From: Culex pipiens pallens
Taxonomy: Eukaryota > Arthropoda > Insecta > Diptera > Culicidae
Assembly: GCF_016801865.2 (NCBI RefSeq)
Contig: NC_068937.1
Coordinates: 10,659,605 to 10,723,604, forward strand
Direction of reading: 5' to 3'
DNA length: 64,000 nucleotides
In this document: positions 1-11,360 of the stretch, in pieces
Layout: every line of letters begins with the position of its first letter
Numbering within the stretch: position 1 is the first letter of the stretch
Position numbers and translations under genes: made by a program
The notes under the pieces: model-generated
What the model was told of the DNA's origin: nothing
What the model saw: the letters and a program-made list of their open reading frames with translations, nothing else
Databases searched by the model: none

Positions 1-858
1 TGAATTTATTCTTTGTTTTTCCTTGTACAAATTTTCAAATTCCTCATTACTTATTCGTTTTTCTTCTAGCATACTCAAAAAATCTCTAAAGTTTTGCATT
101 GTTAAATTTCTTGCAGTTTGTTGCAAATAAGTATTCTTTAGTCCCGCAATGAAATGAATTCTTAGATTTTCCATTGCAAAGCTATCAACATTTTTATCGA
201 TTTCTAAATCGAATAAAATTTCTAGTGCCCTATTCTTGTATGCTTTAAAAGTTTCATGTTCGTACTGCGAAAGAGTATCGATCCGTTTGAAAATATTTAA
301 AGAAGACTTTTTATCACCAAATTCATGTAACAAATTCTTTTCAATTTCTTGCCAAGTAAGTTTTAAAATAGTTTTAGTAAATGGTTTAGCTTTACCTTTT
401 AATTTCAGTTGTATTACATTAATCAAAGGTGTAAGAGAAACTCCTTTTGGAATTTTATTATAAAAATAATTAATTTGATCAAGGAAAGAATTTAAATCTT
501 CTGATTTACCATAAAAATCTGGAATACACTTAATCGCAGAATCCATTGGAAACTCGGTATCCTCCATCACATTCAATTTTAAATCTATCAAACGCTCTTC
601 TTGATTTAGTTTACTTGCAAAACATTCAAGATTTAACTGAAATGATTTGACAGTTTCATTAAAATTGTTCACAATCTTGTCATATTCTTTGGGAATTGAA
701 ATCTCTCGTAACTCAATCAATTTATCTTTGTAAGAATTGACTGCCACTTTTGCTTCTTTCATTTTTAAAACAATGTCTTCCTGTTCATTAGGAATATTAT
801 TGGAAAGAAAATTCATTTCCTTAGCAAAATAATCATCTAGTTTCTTTAAATTATCCAT
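1..858 (-). CDS. Gag-like protein of an LTR retrotransposon (3' part off the window)
   Basis: Reading the minus strand from an ATG at 858-856, all 286 codons to base 1 are open, so the protein continues beyond the window. The first 110 or so residues are rich in Lys, Glu, Leu and Asn and look helical or coiled coil. Around residues 120-135 is PDFYGKSEDLNSFL, followed by a helical stretch with LKGKAKPF, TWQEIEKNLLHEFG and YKNRALEI. This order (a short F-G patch, a helical middle, then a W-x-x-I/L-x-x-x-L-x-x-x-F segment) resembles the capsid region of Ty3/gypsy-type Gag; I infer that class and have not searched. No zinc knuckle or protease is reached. The frame lies directly downstream of a leader and LTR on the same strand, which supports the assignment. 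It has no in-frame stop, so the copy may be young. A host gene derived from Gag is the alternative. Confidence 0.7.
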   Translation of the reverse strand, partial: MDNLKKLDDYFAKEMNFLSNNIPNEQEDIVLKMKEAKVAVNSYKDKLIELREISIPKEYDKIVNNFNETVKSFQLNLECFASKLNQEERLIDLKLNVMEDTEFPMDSAIKCIPDFYGKSEDLNSFLDQINYFYNKIPKGVSLTPLINVIQLKLKGKAKPFTKTILKLTWQEIEKNLLHEFGDKKSSLNIFKRIDTLSQYEHETFKAYKNRALEILFDLEIDKNVDSFAMENLRIHFIAGLKNTYLQQTARNLTMQNFRDFLSMLEEKRISNEEFENLYKEKQRINS

Positions 859-1271
859 GTTGAAAGAATTTAACAATTTCCCTTTTCAAAATAACATTTA
901 ATAAAAAAAATGCCCATGAAAAAAATTATCCACTTCAATTTAATTACAAAAATAGTAAAACATTACAACTTACCCATTTTTCTTTGCTGGTTTTCTGAAT
1001 GTTCTCCATGGCTGGCGGTTCGATGAAAAATATTTCGATAATCGTGATTTTAAAGCTTCAATCGTCACAAAACTGAAATTGCTTTCCATGGGTTTGGCTG
1101 GCGGATTGTCACATTTTTTCAATCATAATGGCTGGCGTTTGAACTGCCATCTTCACTCTTCACTAAATGTTTCCTTTGGCATTGGCTAGCGGTTCGACAC
1201 TGGTTTTTTCACTAGTCAGCAAAAGCGTTCCTGTTTAATTTTCTTTAAGCTTTTCTGCTGTCACCACTTTG
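859..1271 (-). other. Retrotransposon leader with putative primer-binding site
   Basis: This lies between the LTR and the Gag start. On the minus strand a TGG that could open a primer-binding site begins at 1266, reading TGGTGACAGCAGAAAAGC, five bases after the LTR end. I could not match it confidently to a tRNA 3' end. On the plus strand the word TGGCTGGCGG or a one-base variant recurs at about 1009, 1095, 1129 and 1183. The intervals are irregular, so this is not a simple tandem repeat. Confidence 0.5.
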
Positions 1272-1944
1272 TGTAAGCTTGTGTAAGCCTAGTCTCTAAT
1301 ATCATTGGGATTTCTTTCATTTTTATTCCTTTAGCACAGAACGACACCATTTTCACTTTAACTCAAAAATATGTATTCTTAGATTTTTCTTAATCTTATT
1401 TTAACATTTTTCACTATGCCCCGTGGCATTTTGGTTGAATCTGTGCATCGTAGCACTTACACCGAATAATCAACTCCATCTCCCAACTGCAACTCTCAAC
1501 TCCCACTCTTAACTCTTTCCTAATTTCAACTCCCCTGATTCTAAATCTAACTTAGGCTTTTATATTCTGAAGCGTTTTTAGTCAAGACGCATGCGCAATA
1601 TTCATCTCTACGGGAGTAGCTCAGCCACGTGCGTTTTGACTACACTGCGTTGATCTTGAAATCTTTCTGCTCGAAAATTCTCAGCAGGGATCCTGGCAGA
1701 GTTCATGACCCTTCTATTTTCGTTTTGTGCTTTTCCTTCCATCCTCCTAATGTGTATATTTATGTCTTAACCTACGTGCTCCTAGAAATATAACACTTGA
1801 CTCGTGTCAACATGTGTTAATGAGTGCATCTGAAGATGTTGCACTTCGTCTGATTGTATAGACCAATGTACTTCTGACAAATTCTTCCCTGTTGGTCGAA
1901 CTAAAAATCTAAATTTATACTCTGATTAACTGAGGGTCGCTACA
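1272..1944 (-). repeat. Long terminal repeat of the partial LTR retrotransposon
   Basis: On the minus strand the segment begins TGTAGCGACC and ends GCTTACA, giving TG...CA ends. It carries the expected order of LTR signals: a TATAAAA box at 1564-1558 and, about 240 bases downstream, an AATAAA signal at 1327-1322, followed by a short tail before the primer-binding site. The partner LTR is beyond the left edge, so the boundaries cannot be confirmed by comparison and no target duplication can be tested. The length of 673 bp is inferred from the terminal motifs. Confidence 0.6.
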
Positions 1945-2554
1945 CCTGATAGGTCATATTGACCCAAAAAATCAAAATTTTCTAAACTAGCCTATAATTT
2001 TCGTATGGCCCTTAAAAATCGTTTAGAGTGCTTTAACATTTAAATTACTTATTACATCGAATCAATCATGACATAAAAGTTGGGTTTTTTTGTTACGGTC
2101 ATAGTTGACTCAAGAAAAATATTTTTGTCAAGACATTGACACTAGTCACTAGAAGCTAGTAATGAAATCGACAAATATGTTATTTTTTACTTCAAGAACT
2201 GTTTAAAATTACATCAACGAGCTTAAATTTCCATCACTTTATGTGTTAATACCAGGGTAAGTGAATTTTAACATTTTCACGGAACGTATGACAATCCGTA
2301 AAATTTAGATCTTCCCGCGAAATCAATTTTCTTATGGATTTTGCAGGATAAAAGCTTTCAAAAATATTCGTCCTGACATTAAGGGTTGAACCCATTAGTA
2401 TTGCTTAAGAAAATTCAATGAAAAATACGTTTTTCTTCCATGACTAAAAAGAGCACAGACATAAAAAAAAGAATCGTTATTGAAATCATGTTTTAAATAT
2501 GTGAGACCAAGCTTTTATCCAAGTAACATAGAAAACATGGACATATTATATTGA
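1945..2554. other. AT-rich unassigned sequence
   Basis: No open frame, clear repeat boundary or RNA gene is visible between the LTR and the minisatellite. Confidence 0.5.
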
Positions 2555-3227
2555 AAGTAAAAATTTACATGTTTTCATGTGTAATCTCACGTTCTATGTT
2601 TTTTTTATTTCGTGTTAGGAAGCAGAATAAATTTACATGGTTTATGTGTAATTTCACGTTTCCCGTTGCTTGATTTTGTGTAAGGGAAAAGTGTAAATTT
2701 ACATGTTTTATGTGTAATTTAACGATCCCTTTTTTATTTTGTGTCATGAAACAGTGTAAAAATACATGAATGATGTCACTTTCTCTTTTAATTGTTTTTT
2801 TTTTGCTGGGAATGAGTGTAAATTCACATGCTTTATGTGTAATTTCACGTTCTCTGTTTATTAATTTCGTGTCAGGAAAAAAGTGTAAATTAACATTTTT
2901 TATGTGTAATTTCACGTTTTCCGTTTCTTGATTTTGTGTATGGAAACAGTGTAAGTTCACATGTTTTATGTGTAATTTCACGTGTAAATTAACATGTTTT
3001 ATGTGTAATTTCACGTTTTCCGTTTCTTGATTTTGTGTATGGAAACAGTGTAAGTTCACATGTTTTATGTGTAATTTCACGTGTAAAGAAAAGTGAAGAA
3101 AAGTTACAAGTTTTAGTTCATGTACATGTAATTTCACGTTTTTCTTTTTTTTATCTTGTGTAAGGTGAAAGTATAAATTTACATGTTTTATTAGTAATTG
3201 AACGATCCCTGTTTTTGTTTATTTTGT
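2555..3227. repeat. 66-bp minisatellite, left block
   Basis: Imperfect tandem units of about 66 bp carry the core GTGTAAATTTACATG, then TTTTATGTGTAATTTCACG, then a T-rich spacer ending in TTTTGTGT. Some units are shortened or partly duplicated. Because 66 is a multiple of three, the minus strand holds a 190-codon open frame repeating KLHIKHVNLH. I treat that frame as a by-product of the repeat, since it has no independent coding evidence. The array resumes at 3414 after a SINE insertion. Confidence 0.85.
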
Positions 3228-3232
3228 GTCAA

Positions 3233-3409
3233 ACGAAACGAAACTATTGGCACTACGCCCCCCGGGGCATGGCCTTCCTCTAACGTGGGATTTCTGCTCC
3301 AGCGCCTCTGACGAGACAGGAGAAACCGGGACCGACGTTTTACTTCACCATCCGATAGAAGCTCAGTGGATAAGGCGGGAATCGAACCCGCGTCTCATAG
3401 CATCATCGG
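3233..3409 (-). mobile_element. 5'-truncated tRNA-derived SINE
   Basis: The reverse complement matches the full-length SINE at 60957-61173, from the B box (GGTTCGATTCC) to the 3' end GTGCCAATAGTTTCG. The A-box part is missing, so the copy is 5'-truncated. Its 3' end carries repeats of TTTCG. A short direct repeat, GTCAA, at 3228-3232 and 3410-3414 brackets it and restores the minisatellite sequence when removed. A translated frame shared with the other copy is only SINE body and not a protein. Confidence 0.85.
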
Positions 3410-3413
3410 GTCA

Positions 3414-3560
3414 AGAAAAGTTTAAATTTACATGTTTTATGTGTAATTTAACGATCCCTTTTTTATAAGTGTAAATTCACATCACGTACTCTGTTTATTC
3501 ATTTTGTGTCAGGAATAAAGTGTAAACTTACATGTTTTTGTGGGTGATTTCAGTATTTTC
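3414..3560. repeat. 66-bp minisatellite, right block
   Basis: Two degraded units continue the left array after the SINE, again with the GTGTAAA and TGTGTAATTT words. The array fades into AT-rich sequence by about 3560. Confidence 0.75.
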
Positions 3561-4116
3561 GCTTGAAACGAGGAAAATCATAAAACAAAAGGATTCATCA
3601 CACTGTAATACCTTCTAAAATTTCATTTATTCTAATGTGTACTCCAGTTTGTTAAAATCGAAATTACCCAAGAATGATCATTTATTGCTTTATTTTCAGG
3701 CAGGCTTTGTTGAAAAGTTCACTAGCGGAAAATTATTATTTTTCTTGATTTCATCTCTGCTCATTATTATATTGAATTATAAAACATGACATGAATTTTT
3801 GATTGGAATACATATATAATTTATCCGAATCTGATATACAATCATAAATGTATTTTCTATTTAATTTCAAGATTATTTTCAGCGATGCAGCAAATCAAAC
3901 ATTTTTTTTTTTATAAATTTCATTAGGGTTTTGGTAAACTCAAACATACTTAGGAATGTTTTTCAATTGTTTGCATTTTGAATTAGCGTTGAAAATAAAT
4001 TACAAATTTTTGCAGGAATACAAACTTCAGTGAATTTCACCCAAATATGAAAAAAGATAAAAATTAAAAATGGCTTGAAAATATCAATGAAAAAATATTC
4101 TGGATAAGCGTGTATA
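3561..4116. other. AT-rich unassigned sequence
   Basis: Low GC, with homopolymer runs and no convincing gene or bounded repeat. Confidence 0.5.
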
Positions 4117-4124
4117 TTTGGGAT

Positions 4125-5161
4125 TAGTGCGTCCATCCCGGGAATTCCCGGGACAAAAATCCCGGGATTTTCTCTAAACCGGGAATTCCCGAATCCCGGG
4201 ATTTTTGATATTTTGTCCCGGGAATTCCCGAAATTGAAAAAAAAAACATTTTTTGGTCTGGGAACTCAGATTTGGTTGTGGAAATAGATTAACAGTTGAA
4301 TACTTAGTAATCGATATCAATTTTAAAGCATTAGCAAATTTGTACTCAGCAAATATCAACATTTATTTGGCTTATAAGGGAAAATTATAAAAAAAAATAG
4401 TTTATGGATTCGCAAAATGCTTAGCGCTTTAAATATTTTTCATTAAATTTTATTTATTTTTTTAAATATTTACGTTAAACGTAAATTTTAAACTTGAAAA
4501 AATCATATTTGTTTATTTTTCATCAAACATCGACTGACAGTTCTGTTCTGATATTTTTTAATTAACAAAACAATTAGAACACCAATTTTCAAATTTATTG
4601 CACTAAAATATCCTGTACCTATTCAGACTGGCAGTCCCGATTTCCCCCAGTTGGCGGTAGTGACTTTAAGATAGTTTGTAAAATATGTTTTATATAAAAC
4701 ATGAAATTCTATAATTTAGCATTGGATGGTTTCATTTTATTTGTTTTTGTTTCTTATTTTTTTACAGTTTCAATGATTTTTTTTAGCTTTTGTAGTCATT
4801 TCATATAAAAAAAATTAAAGAAATATATAAATGAGAATTTTATGATTTTTAATATGAAATAATTTGAATCACATTAGATTTTTAATCCATCTATGGTAAA
4901 TTTAAAATCCAAGCATAACAAAAAACAAAAAAAATTTTTAAATATTTTTTAAACTAACTAAAAACTGCTGTTCTTGTTCAGATTGGAGTATAGATTATCA
5001 CCAATTAACAGTATTAAACTAATTCTATGAACAAATTTAATAAAAACATAGATTTTATGACGGTTTAAAAAAAATCCCCGGATCCCGGGAATTCCCGGGA
5101 TTTAGAAAATATTTTTTCCGTTTCCCAGGAAAATCAAAACCCGGGAAAATTGGACGCCCTA
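4125..5161. mobile_element. Non-autonomous hAT-like DNA element
   Basis: The ends are inverted repeats, TAGTGCGTCCA on the left and the complement of TAGGGCGTCCA on the right (11 bp, one mismatch). They are flanked by a perfect 8-bp direct repeat TTTGGGAT at 4117-4124 and 5162-5169, the target size of hAT transposons. Just inside each end are nested palindromes of the type CCCGGGAATTCCCGGG. The middle is AT-rich with no transposase frame, so the copy must have been mobilised in trans. The class rests on the target size and the TAGGG-type end. Confidence 0.85.
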
Positions 5162-5169
5162 TTTGGGAT

Positions 5170-5880
5170 TAATATAATAACAAAAGTACTTCTTTAATAA
5201 AAAAAATACTGTACACATTAGAGTCATTCAAAATGAGCGTGCTAACTAGGAAAAATTATTGTAAGAAAAATCAAAAATCACATGGCAAATTAATACCAAA
5301 AAAGTTTATTTGTTTCGTTTTGATAAAAAAATAATTTGATTAAAATAAATGACTAAACTTGAATATGCGTGTAAATGTAAGCTTGTCAAAAATATTTGGT
5401 AGAGGAAATATGCCCATTTTAATCACTTTAAGCCGTTCGACCAATTCTCATCACTTTTTTTTAAATAAATTTGTGTAAATTATTTTTATTTTAGTGAATC
5501 CGATCAAAACTGGAAACTTGCTGAGTTAAATTCTGAGTAGATTCTTGTAGAACAGAAAATGGGTTATTCATAAACCACAGGAAACTTAAGGGTGGTGTAC
5601 AGTTGTCCACATGGGGGGTCCCACTAAAATTTGAGTAAATTTATCTATTTTTTTAACCAATTTCTAATAATGCACAACATTTTGAGATCATTGAAAATAT
5701 CCAAACTTTAGCTGAATCATAACAAAATTTGATAATAATCTCGGATGAGCGTGTATTTCCCAATCAATTTCATTTTACCAGTCCCAAAAGACGGCGTATT
5801 TTGCCTGATTACTGGCTAGACACTGCTCATCATTTTGAGCTTCGAAAATGAAAAAAAAAATGTTCCACACCCCCCTAACG
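5170..5880. other. AT-rich unassigned sequence
   Basis: No frame or repeat boundary is supported. The word TGAGCGTG, which recurs elsewhere in the window, is present twice. Confidence 0.45.
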
Positions 5881-6800
5881 TATCAATTTCGCACCTATAG
5901 CGTGGCGATGTTACACATCAAACGCGCAGCACACGCTAAACGCAAACTGACCACAAAAACGCGCGCCATCGTGTAACGTTCGCTGGTTTGGCAAGGTGTT
6001 TAAAATTATTAGCTTTTAAAATGTTTTTCCAATGGGTTTCGTGTTCGTGGGGGCGATTACACACCCAATTCCATCGATTCGAAGGTATTAATTGTTACTA
6101 TTTATTTTTATGTTCTTTTCGCAGACGGGCCATTTCTCGGGGCGCAGCAGTTCTTGGGTTGCGAAGCAGCAGTCGATGGTAAGTGGGTTTGCTCACCAGT
6201 GTACATTCACCATAACTTGGGAAGCAAACAAAAACAAAAGATCGTCGTCATTCAGGCTTGAACTCGCGTCACTTGCGCGCTGCGCGCTCGTTACCACAAA
6301 GCCATCACGGCAAGCCAACCAAGAGACGCGATTAATGGTTCGAAAACTTCGCGGAAATACGAAAGTTCTCGCGTTCTTTATTTATGAACCATCCGTCAAA
6401 TCAAAGTTCAATAAACCCCACAGTCTGCGCCACAAGTCACAACCGTAACAAAAGTAACACACAAAAAATTAAACTTGTATAAAAAAGGCATAAAACAACA
6501 GCTAAAGAACATAACCACAAAAGCCACTCACACTCGAGGTGTGATGCACATCGAAGTCTGGTTCAGCAAAAAAAGCTAGTTTCCGGTTTCGTCGCGTCTT
6601 CTTCTTCTTCGTCGTCGTTTGCTCTGGCTTGACGAAAAATTAAGTCACACCGGCTCTCCGTTCCAACTGGTGTTGAATTACATTACCGCGCGCGTTACAT
6701 TACCGGTTTGCTGATTCAAGTAGCAGCAGGAGGCGCGACCCGGTCAGGCAAGCGCGAAATTCTTACGACTGGGTTTTAAGCCAGTCAGAGTTGGAGTTTT
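5881..6800. other. GC-richer unique island
   Basis: GC content rises sharply relative to both flanks, with CpG-containing words such as GCGCGC. It contains the candidate exon at 6125-6178 and otherwise only short frames. It may be a promoter or conserved noncoding segment of a host gene; nothing decides this. Confidence 0.4.
6125..6178 (+). CDS. Candidate 54-nt internal exon
   Basis: A pyrimidine-rich tract ending TTCTTTTCGCAG precedes position 6125, and a consensus donor GTAAGT follows position 6178. The enclosed 54 nt are GC-rich and open in at least two frames; in one it reads TGHFSGRSSSWVAKQQSM. The length is a multiple of three, so it could be a cassette exon. I do not recognise the peptide, no partner exon could be placed, and chance splice-like sites are common. 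Transcript data would decide. Confidence 0.3.
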
Positions 6801-7572
6801 GTTTGGATTGGCTTTTTTAAATGTCCAGAAATTAAGTCTATCTAGCATTCCTATGCATTTATTTAATACTGATCAATCTACAATCACTTCACTTAGAATT
6901 GTAATGTACACACGTTTTGTATCAAAAGGTATACGTAAGTAAGTGCCGTTATCTACAATCCACTTGGAACACTAGCTTTGTTGTGAACGAGGTGATGCAA
7001 TTGTTTGTTTACCTTTGATATGGAAACGTCAACTAAGCGAGCTAGAATATTCCAAATCTTACGTCAAGTCACTCATTCACGTACATATCAAAGTTGTTTA
7101 GCGAAATTTTACCGTCAGGCGATAATAATTTGTAGTTCAACTTCCGGTAATATTCTGAAATAATCAAGGGGCAAAATAATATGCGTTGCTAAGAAAACTT
7201 TTGTTTCCCTAAATTCATTGACATTTTGTAAATTTTCAGTAGAAACTCCACTGAGCAATTCTGTGAAGCATAAATAATTTTTGATAATTTAATTTTTGGA
7301 TTTTTTTTTAATTTGGATTAAACTTTGTGTGCACTTTTTTTTATGACCAAAGGGGTCATTTTGCATCATACAATTTGTCGTCATACAAAGGAAACTATTT
7401 AAAAAAAAACACAAATCTGAATCTTGAGAACAGATTTTCTGATCGATTTAGTGTCTTCGGAAAAAAATGTAGGTTCTGCTTACAACTTTTTAGAAAAATT
7501 TAAGTCAAACTCTTAAAAGAAAATAACCATTTTGTTATTCGAAATTTCACCCAACAAAATTAATTGTGCACA
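6801..7572. other. Unassigned sequence
   Basis: Moderate to low GC with no supported gene. The part near 7430 shares the phrase GATCGATTTAGTGTCTTCGG with the dispersed repeat family seen at 7940 and 61390. Confidence 0.45.
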
Positions 7573-7576
7573 TTAA

Positions 7577-7745
7577 CCCTCTACTGCCAACATTTTTTTT
7601 TTTTTGAAAGTTTTTTTTTTATTTTTCCCGCGTTCAGGAGGTCGTTTTGAGCAACTTTCGTTCTACGAAAAACTTGACTTCTCTTGATTTATGTTTTTCT
7701 TGTTTTATTTTTAGTATTTTTTTAATTTGAATTTATCATGTGAGC
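7577..7745. mobile_element. Left end of a piggyBac-like MITE (truncated)
   Basis: After TTAA at 7573-7576 the sequence CCCTCTACTGCC and the following T-rich and GAGCAACTT segments match the left part of the complete element at 63028-63479. No right end is found. The match stops where the palindromic repeat family begins, so this copy is probably broken by a later event. Confidence 0.6.
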
Positions 7746-9175
7746 AATTCTCTACGAAATCGGTATTTTTTCTTCAATTTTAATTTTTGTATTTTTTAAT
7801 CCGGCTGAAACTTTGTTGGTGTCTTCGGTATGCCCAAAGAAGCAATTTTTCATCATTTGTTTGTCCATACAATATTCCATACAAATTTGGCAGCTGGCCA
7901 TACAAAAATGATGTATGAAAATTCAAAAATCTGTATCTTTTGAAGGAATTTTTTAATCGATTTGGTGTCTTCGGCAAAGTTGTAGGAATGGATACGGACT
8001 ACACTGGAAAAAAATGATACACGGTAAAAAAAATGGTGATTTTTCTTTAACTTTTTATCACTAAAACTTGATTTGCGAAAAAACACTATTTTTGATTTTT
8101 TTCATTTTTTTGATATGTTTTGGAGGACATAAAATGCCAACTTTTCAGAAATTTCCAGGTTGTGCAAAAAATCTTTGAACGAGTTATGAATTTTTGAATC
8201 AGTACTGATTTTTTCAAAAAATCGAAATATCGGTCTCAAAAATTTTTCAACTTCATTTTTCGATGCAAAATTAAATTTGCAATCAAAAAGTACTTAAGTA
8301 AAATTTTTATAAAGTGCACCGTTTTCAAATAACAGCATTTTTTAGGTAGATTTTTTTTTTTGAAAATAGTCGCAGTTATTCATTTTTTTTAAATTTGTGC
8401 ACATGTTTGCTCACTCTTGATTTTTTTTTTTGAAATGCTGAGAAAATTCTCTACAGTTAGCTTTTTTGAACTTGTTGATACGACCTTTAATTGCTGAGAT
8501 ATTGCAATGCAAAGGTTTAAAAACAGGAAAATTTACATTTTCTAAGTCTCACCCAAACAACACACAATTTTCTAATGTCGATATCTCAGCAACTTATGGT
8601 CCGATTTTCAATGTTAAAGCATAAAACATTCGTGAAATTTTACAATCTTTTCGAAAAAAATATTTTCAGAATTTTTAAACCAAGACTAACAATTTGAAAG
8701 GGCGTAATATTGAATGTTTGGCCCTTTTTAAATGTTAGTCTAGACTTGAAAATTCTGAAAATATTTTTTTCGAAAAGATTGGAAAATTTCACGAATGTTT
8801 CATATTTTAACATTGAAAATCGGACCATTAGTTGCTGAGATATCGACATTAAAAAATTGTTAGTTGTTTGGGTAAGACTTAGAAAACATCAATTTTCCTG
8901 TTTTTAAACCTTTGCATTGCAATATCTCAGCAACTAAGGGTCATATCAACAAGATCAAAAAAGCAAAATATAGATAATTTTCTCAGTTTTTCAAACATAT
9001 TTTTTTAAAGGTGGGCAAACGTGTGCACTAATTTTAAAAAAATTTAAAACTGCGGCTTTTTTCAAAAAAGTCACCTAAATATGGATTTAACTTGAAATCG
9101 ATGCAGTTTATCAAAATTTCACTAAAGTACTTTTTGATTGCAAATTTGATTTTACATCGAAAAATGAAAAAAAAC
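7746..9175. repeat. Large palindromic dispersed repeat
   Basis: From about 8250 to 9170 the sequence is an imperfect palindrome centred near 8710 with arms of about 460 bp. Paired landmarks are TTCATTTTTCGATG at 8252 with CATCGAAAAATGAA at 9155, and CGATATCTCAGCAAC with GTTGCTGAGATATCG nearer the centre. The left flank from 7800 holds the phrase TTTGGTGTCTTCGGCAAAG, also seen near 61400. I recall such sequences as abundant in mosquito genomes; the copy number is not checked. No protein is encoded. Confidence 0.8.
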
Positions 9176-9284
9176 GTCAGATATGCCTTATCCTTTGCGT
9201 GTCCTTACTTTTCCTGACATTTTCGAACGACGAAAAGGCATTATTTTTCTACCAAAAACAACAGTATTAGTTTTCGATACTACA

Positions 9285-10430
9285 CACCACGAAAAAAACG
9301 TGTAATTTTCTGTCTATTTGATGCACATAACTGGAGCGTCAAATAAGACATAAAATTACATCTGATTTGAAACTTACATGACCCAAATCATCAACCAGTA
9401 CGGCCGTGTAAAATTACAACTAACGCAATTTTATTTCGAACCATTCCTGTATGAATTTAACTATTCTTATTGGATTAAATAAAACCAACCGTTACAATGC
9501 TAACTCAACCATTTTATTGCATTTTATCATTACCAAAAAGAATGTTCTTTGTTTTCACGACACTAGACATGTTTCATCCACGCTAAATCCGGTTCCAATC
9601 GTCATCGTCCATTCCGCATCGTCATTTTCGCGCTGCTCCTTGTCACGGATCTTCACATGATTCTGAGGCTGCTCCTGGTCCCGGATCTTGACGTGTTTCT
9701 GAGGCTTTTTCTTGGCATGCCACGGTCCTTCGAGCGACAATTTCATTTTTACTTGGCACGCATTTCAGTACGAATCAACCTGAATGGACACTTCAAAACT
9801 GTGCTGTCACCAACCCAATTCACAATTTTGACTTTTTCCTTGGCCAAATCTTGCAGGTTCTCCTGAAGGCTCTCGGTACTTCAAACAGCTGTCGTGGTTA
9901 GAAGAACAGTTTTCAAAAATTGCCCGTGCGGAAGGTCAATCAGCAACAGTATATTTGTTGATAAAATCGCCTGAAAACAAAAAGTCCACTTATTAATTTA
10001 CCGGTATTTGACAACTATATTTCCACCTACCTTTTCCATAGTTAATTACGACCTCAACTGAGAAACTGAAGCAGTTAAAAGCAAAATCAAACAGAAAAAG
10101 TGCTCTGCAAATTCTGCAAACGCCGCAAACGCAAATGTCAACATGGCTGCCTTTCTTGCTGCACGGTCAACTGGAAGGCATGAAAACACAAGAAATTGAG
10201 TCAAATTACACAGAATATTACATCAAAAATCACGCTCCAGCTATGTGCATCAAATCAGATGTAATTTTAAATTGATAATGATTTATTATTAAGAGTTCAT
10301 TGATGTGAAGGTCTATTTTAGATTTTCAATCAAAACACACATAATTTTACATCGTAAAGTGATTTACATGACAAATATTCACGTCAGACTGGCGATTCCG
10401 TTCAATGTAATATTAATCTTTTTTTAGTGC
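9285..10430. mobile_element. Possible DNA element with subterminal inverted repeats
   Basis: A 24-bp inverted repeat with one mismatch (core GATGCACATA.CTGGAGCGT) lies at 9316-9339 and 10232-10255. The outer sequences CTACACACCACGAAAAAAA on the left and, on the opposite strand, CTACGCACTAAAAAAA on the right are alike. The flanking DNA on both sides belongs to a repeat with TTTTCCTG and ACCAAAAA words, as if split by this insertion. The interior has higher GC and short frames but no recognised transposase. No target duplication was resolved. Confidence 0.45.
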
Positions 10431-11360
10431 GTAGGGCTGAAAAAATCTATTTTTTGCAATTCCGTCGTAAAACTACTTACTTTTCCTGTGATTCTTGAAC
10501 AACGAAATAGCATACTTTTCTGTACCAAAAATAACAGAATCGAATAGCAACACTTTTCAGCACTTGTTTCGAAAAATAACACTTTTCCACATTTTTTTTT
10601 ATTAAAACGATTTATTGACAAAATACATGAAAATTTGACTTAAAATTCACCCAATGGGTGTTTTTCGGAATTGCAAAAAATGTTGAATGGAACTCGTTGA
10701 AAAATTTGTTTTTTTTCAGCACTTTTCGTATTCATCCAACTTGGTGAACCTCTTTGGATAAATGTACGACTCGTGTTGAAAAAAAATCCTCTTTTTGCAA
10801 CTTGTTGCATAAACTACTATTTCAGTACGGAAATTAGTTCTGAAAAGCAAAAGTTTTCAGCACTTGTATCTAAATATTTTTTTTATAAAAGTTTTGATTT
10901 GATCGATGAGTTGATTAATTACATCGGAGCAATTCTCCACCATTTATTTATTTATTTATTTTCTTTTTATTGAAAATTTTCTGAACTTTTAGAAAAAAAC
11001 ATATCTTCAGGAGAAAACAATCATGGACTTTTTTTTAAATCGAAAAACGGGTATTTTTCAGTTAAAATTAAAATTAAGCCACTTAGACATAGTTTAAAAA
11101 CGGTTCACTTAATTAAAAAAAATCTTTAAAGTACTTTATGATTGCAAATTTTATTTATTCAAAAATAAAGAAAAAAAAATGTTTTGCCTGAAAATAATAT
11201 TTTTCAAAAAAACTCATTTTTTTAAATCCATTTACCCATACATGTATGTACCTCAAAAGTTGTGGTTTTGTTCCCTAAAACATATAAAAAAATAAATAAA
11301 ATCGGATTCTGGAAAATTGAGTTTTTCTGAAATTGAATCAGTAATTTTTTCCGAGTACGT
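10431..11360. repeat. Dispersed AT-rich repeat family, degraded copies
   Basis: The segment at 10730-10830 is the reverse complement of 52960-53050 (words TTTATCCAAC, GACTCGTGTTGAAAAAA, TTGCAACTTGTTGCA). Parts at 10470-10570 match 53230-53340. No gene is visible. Confidence 0.6.

Noticed and set aside
3226..3468. 80-codon frame shared with 60951-61187
   Set aside because: Both frames lie in copies of one tRNA-derived SINE; the shared peptide reflects the SINE body.
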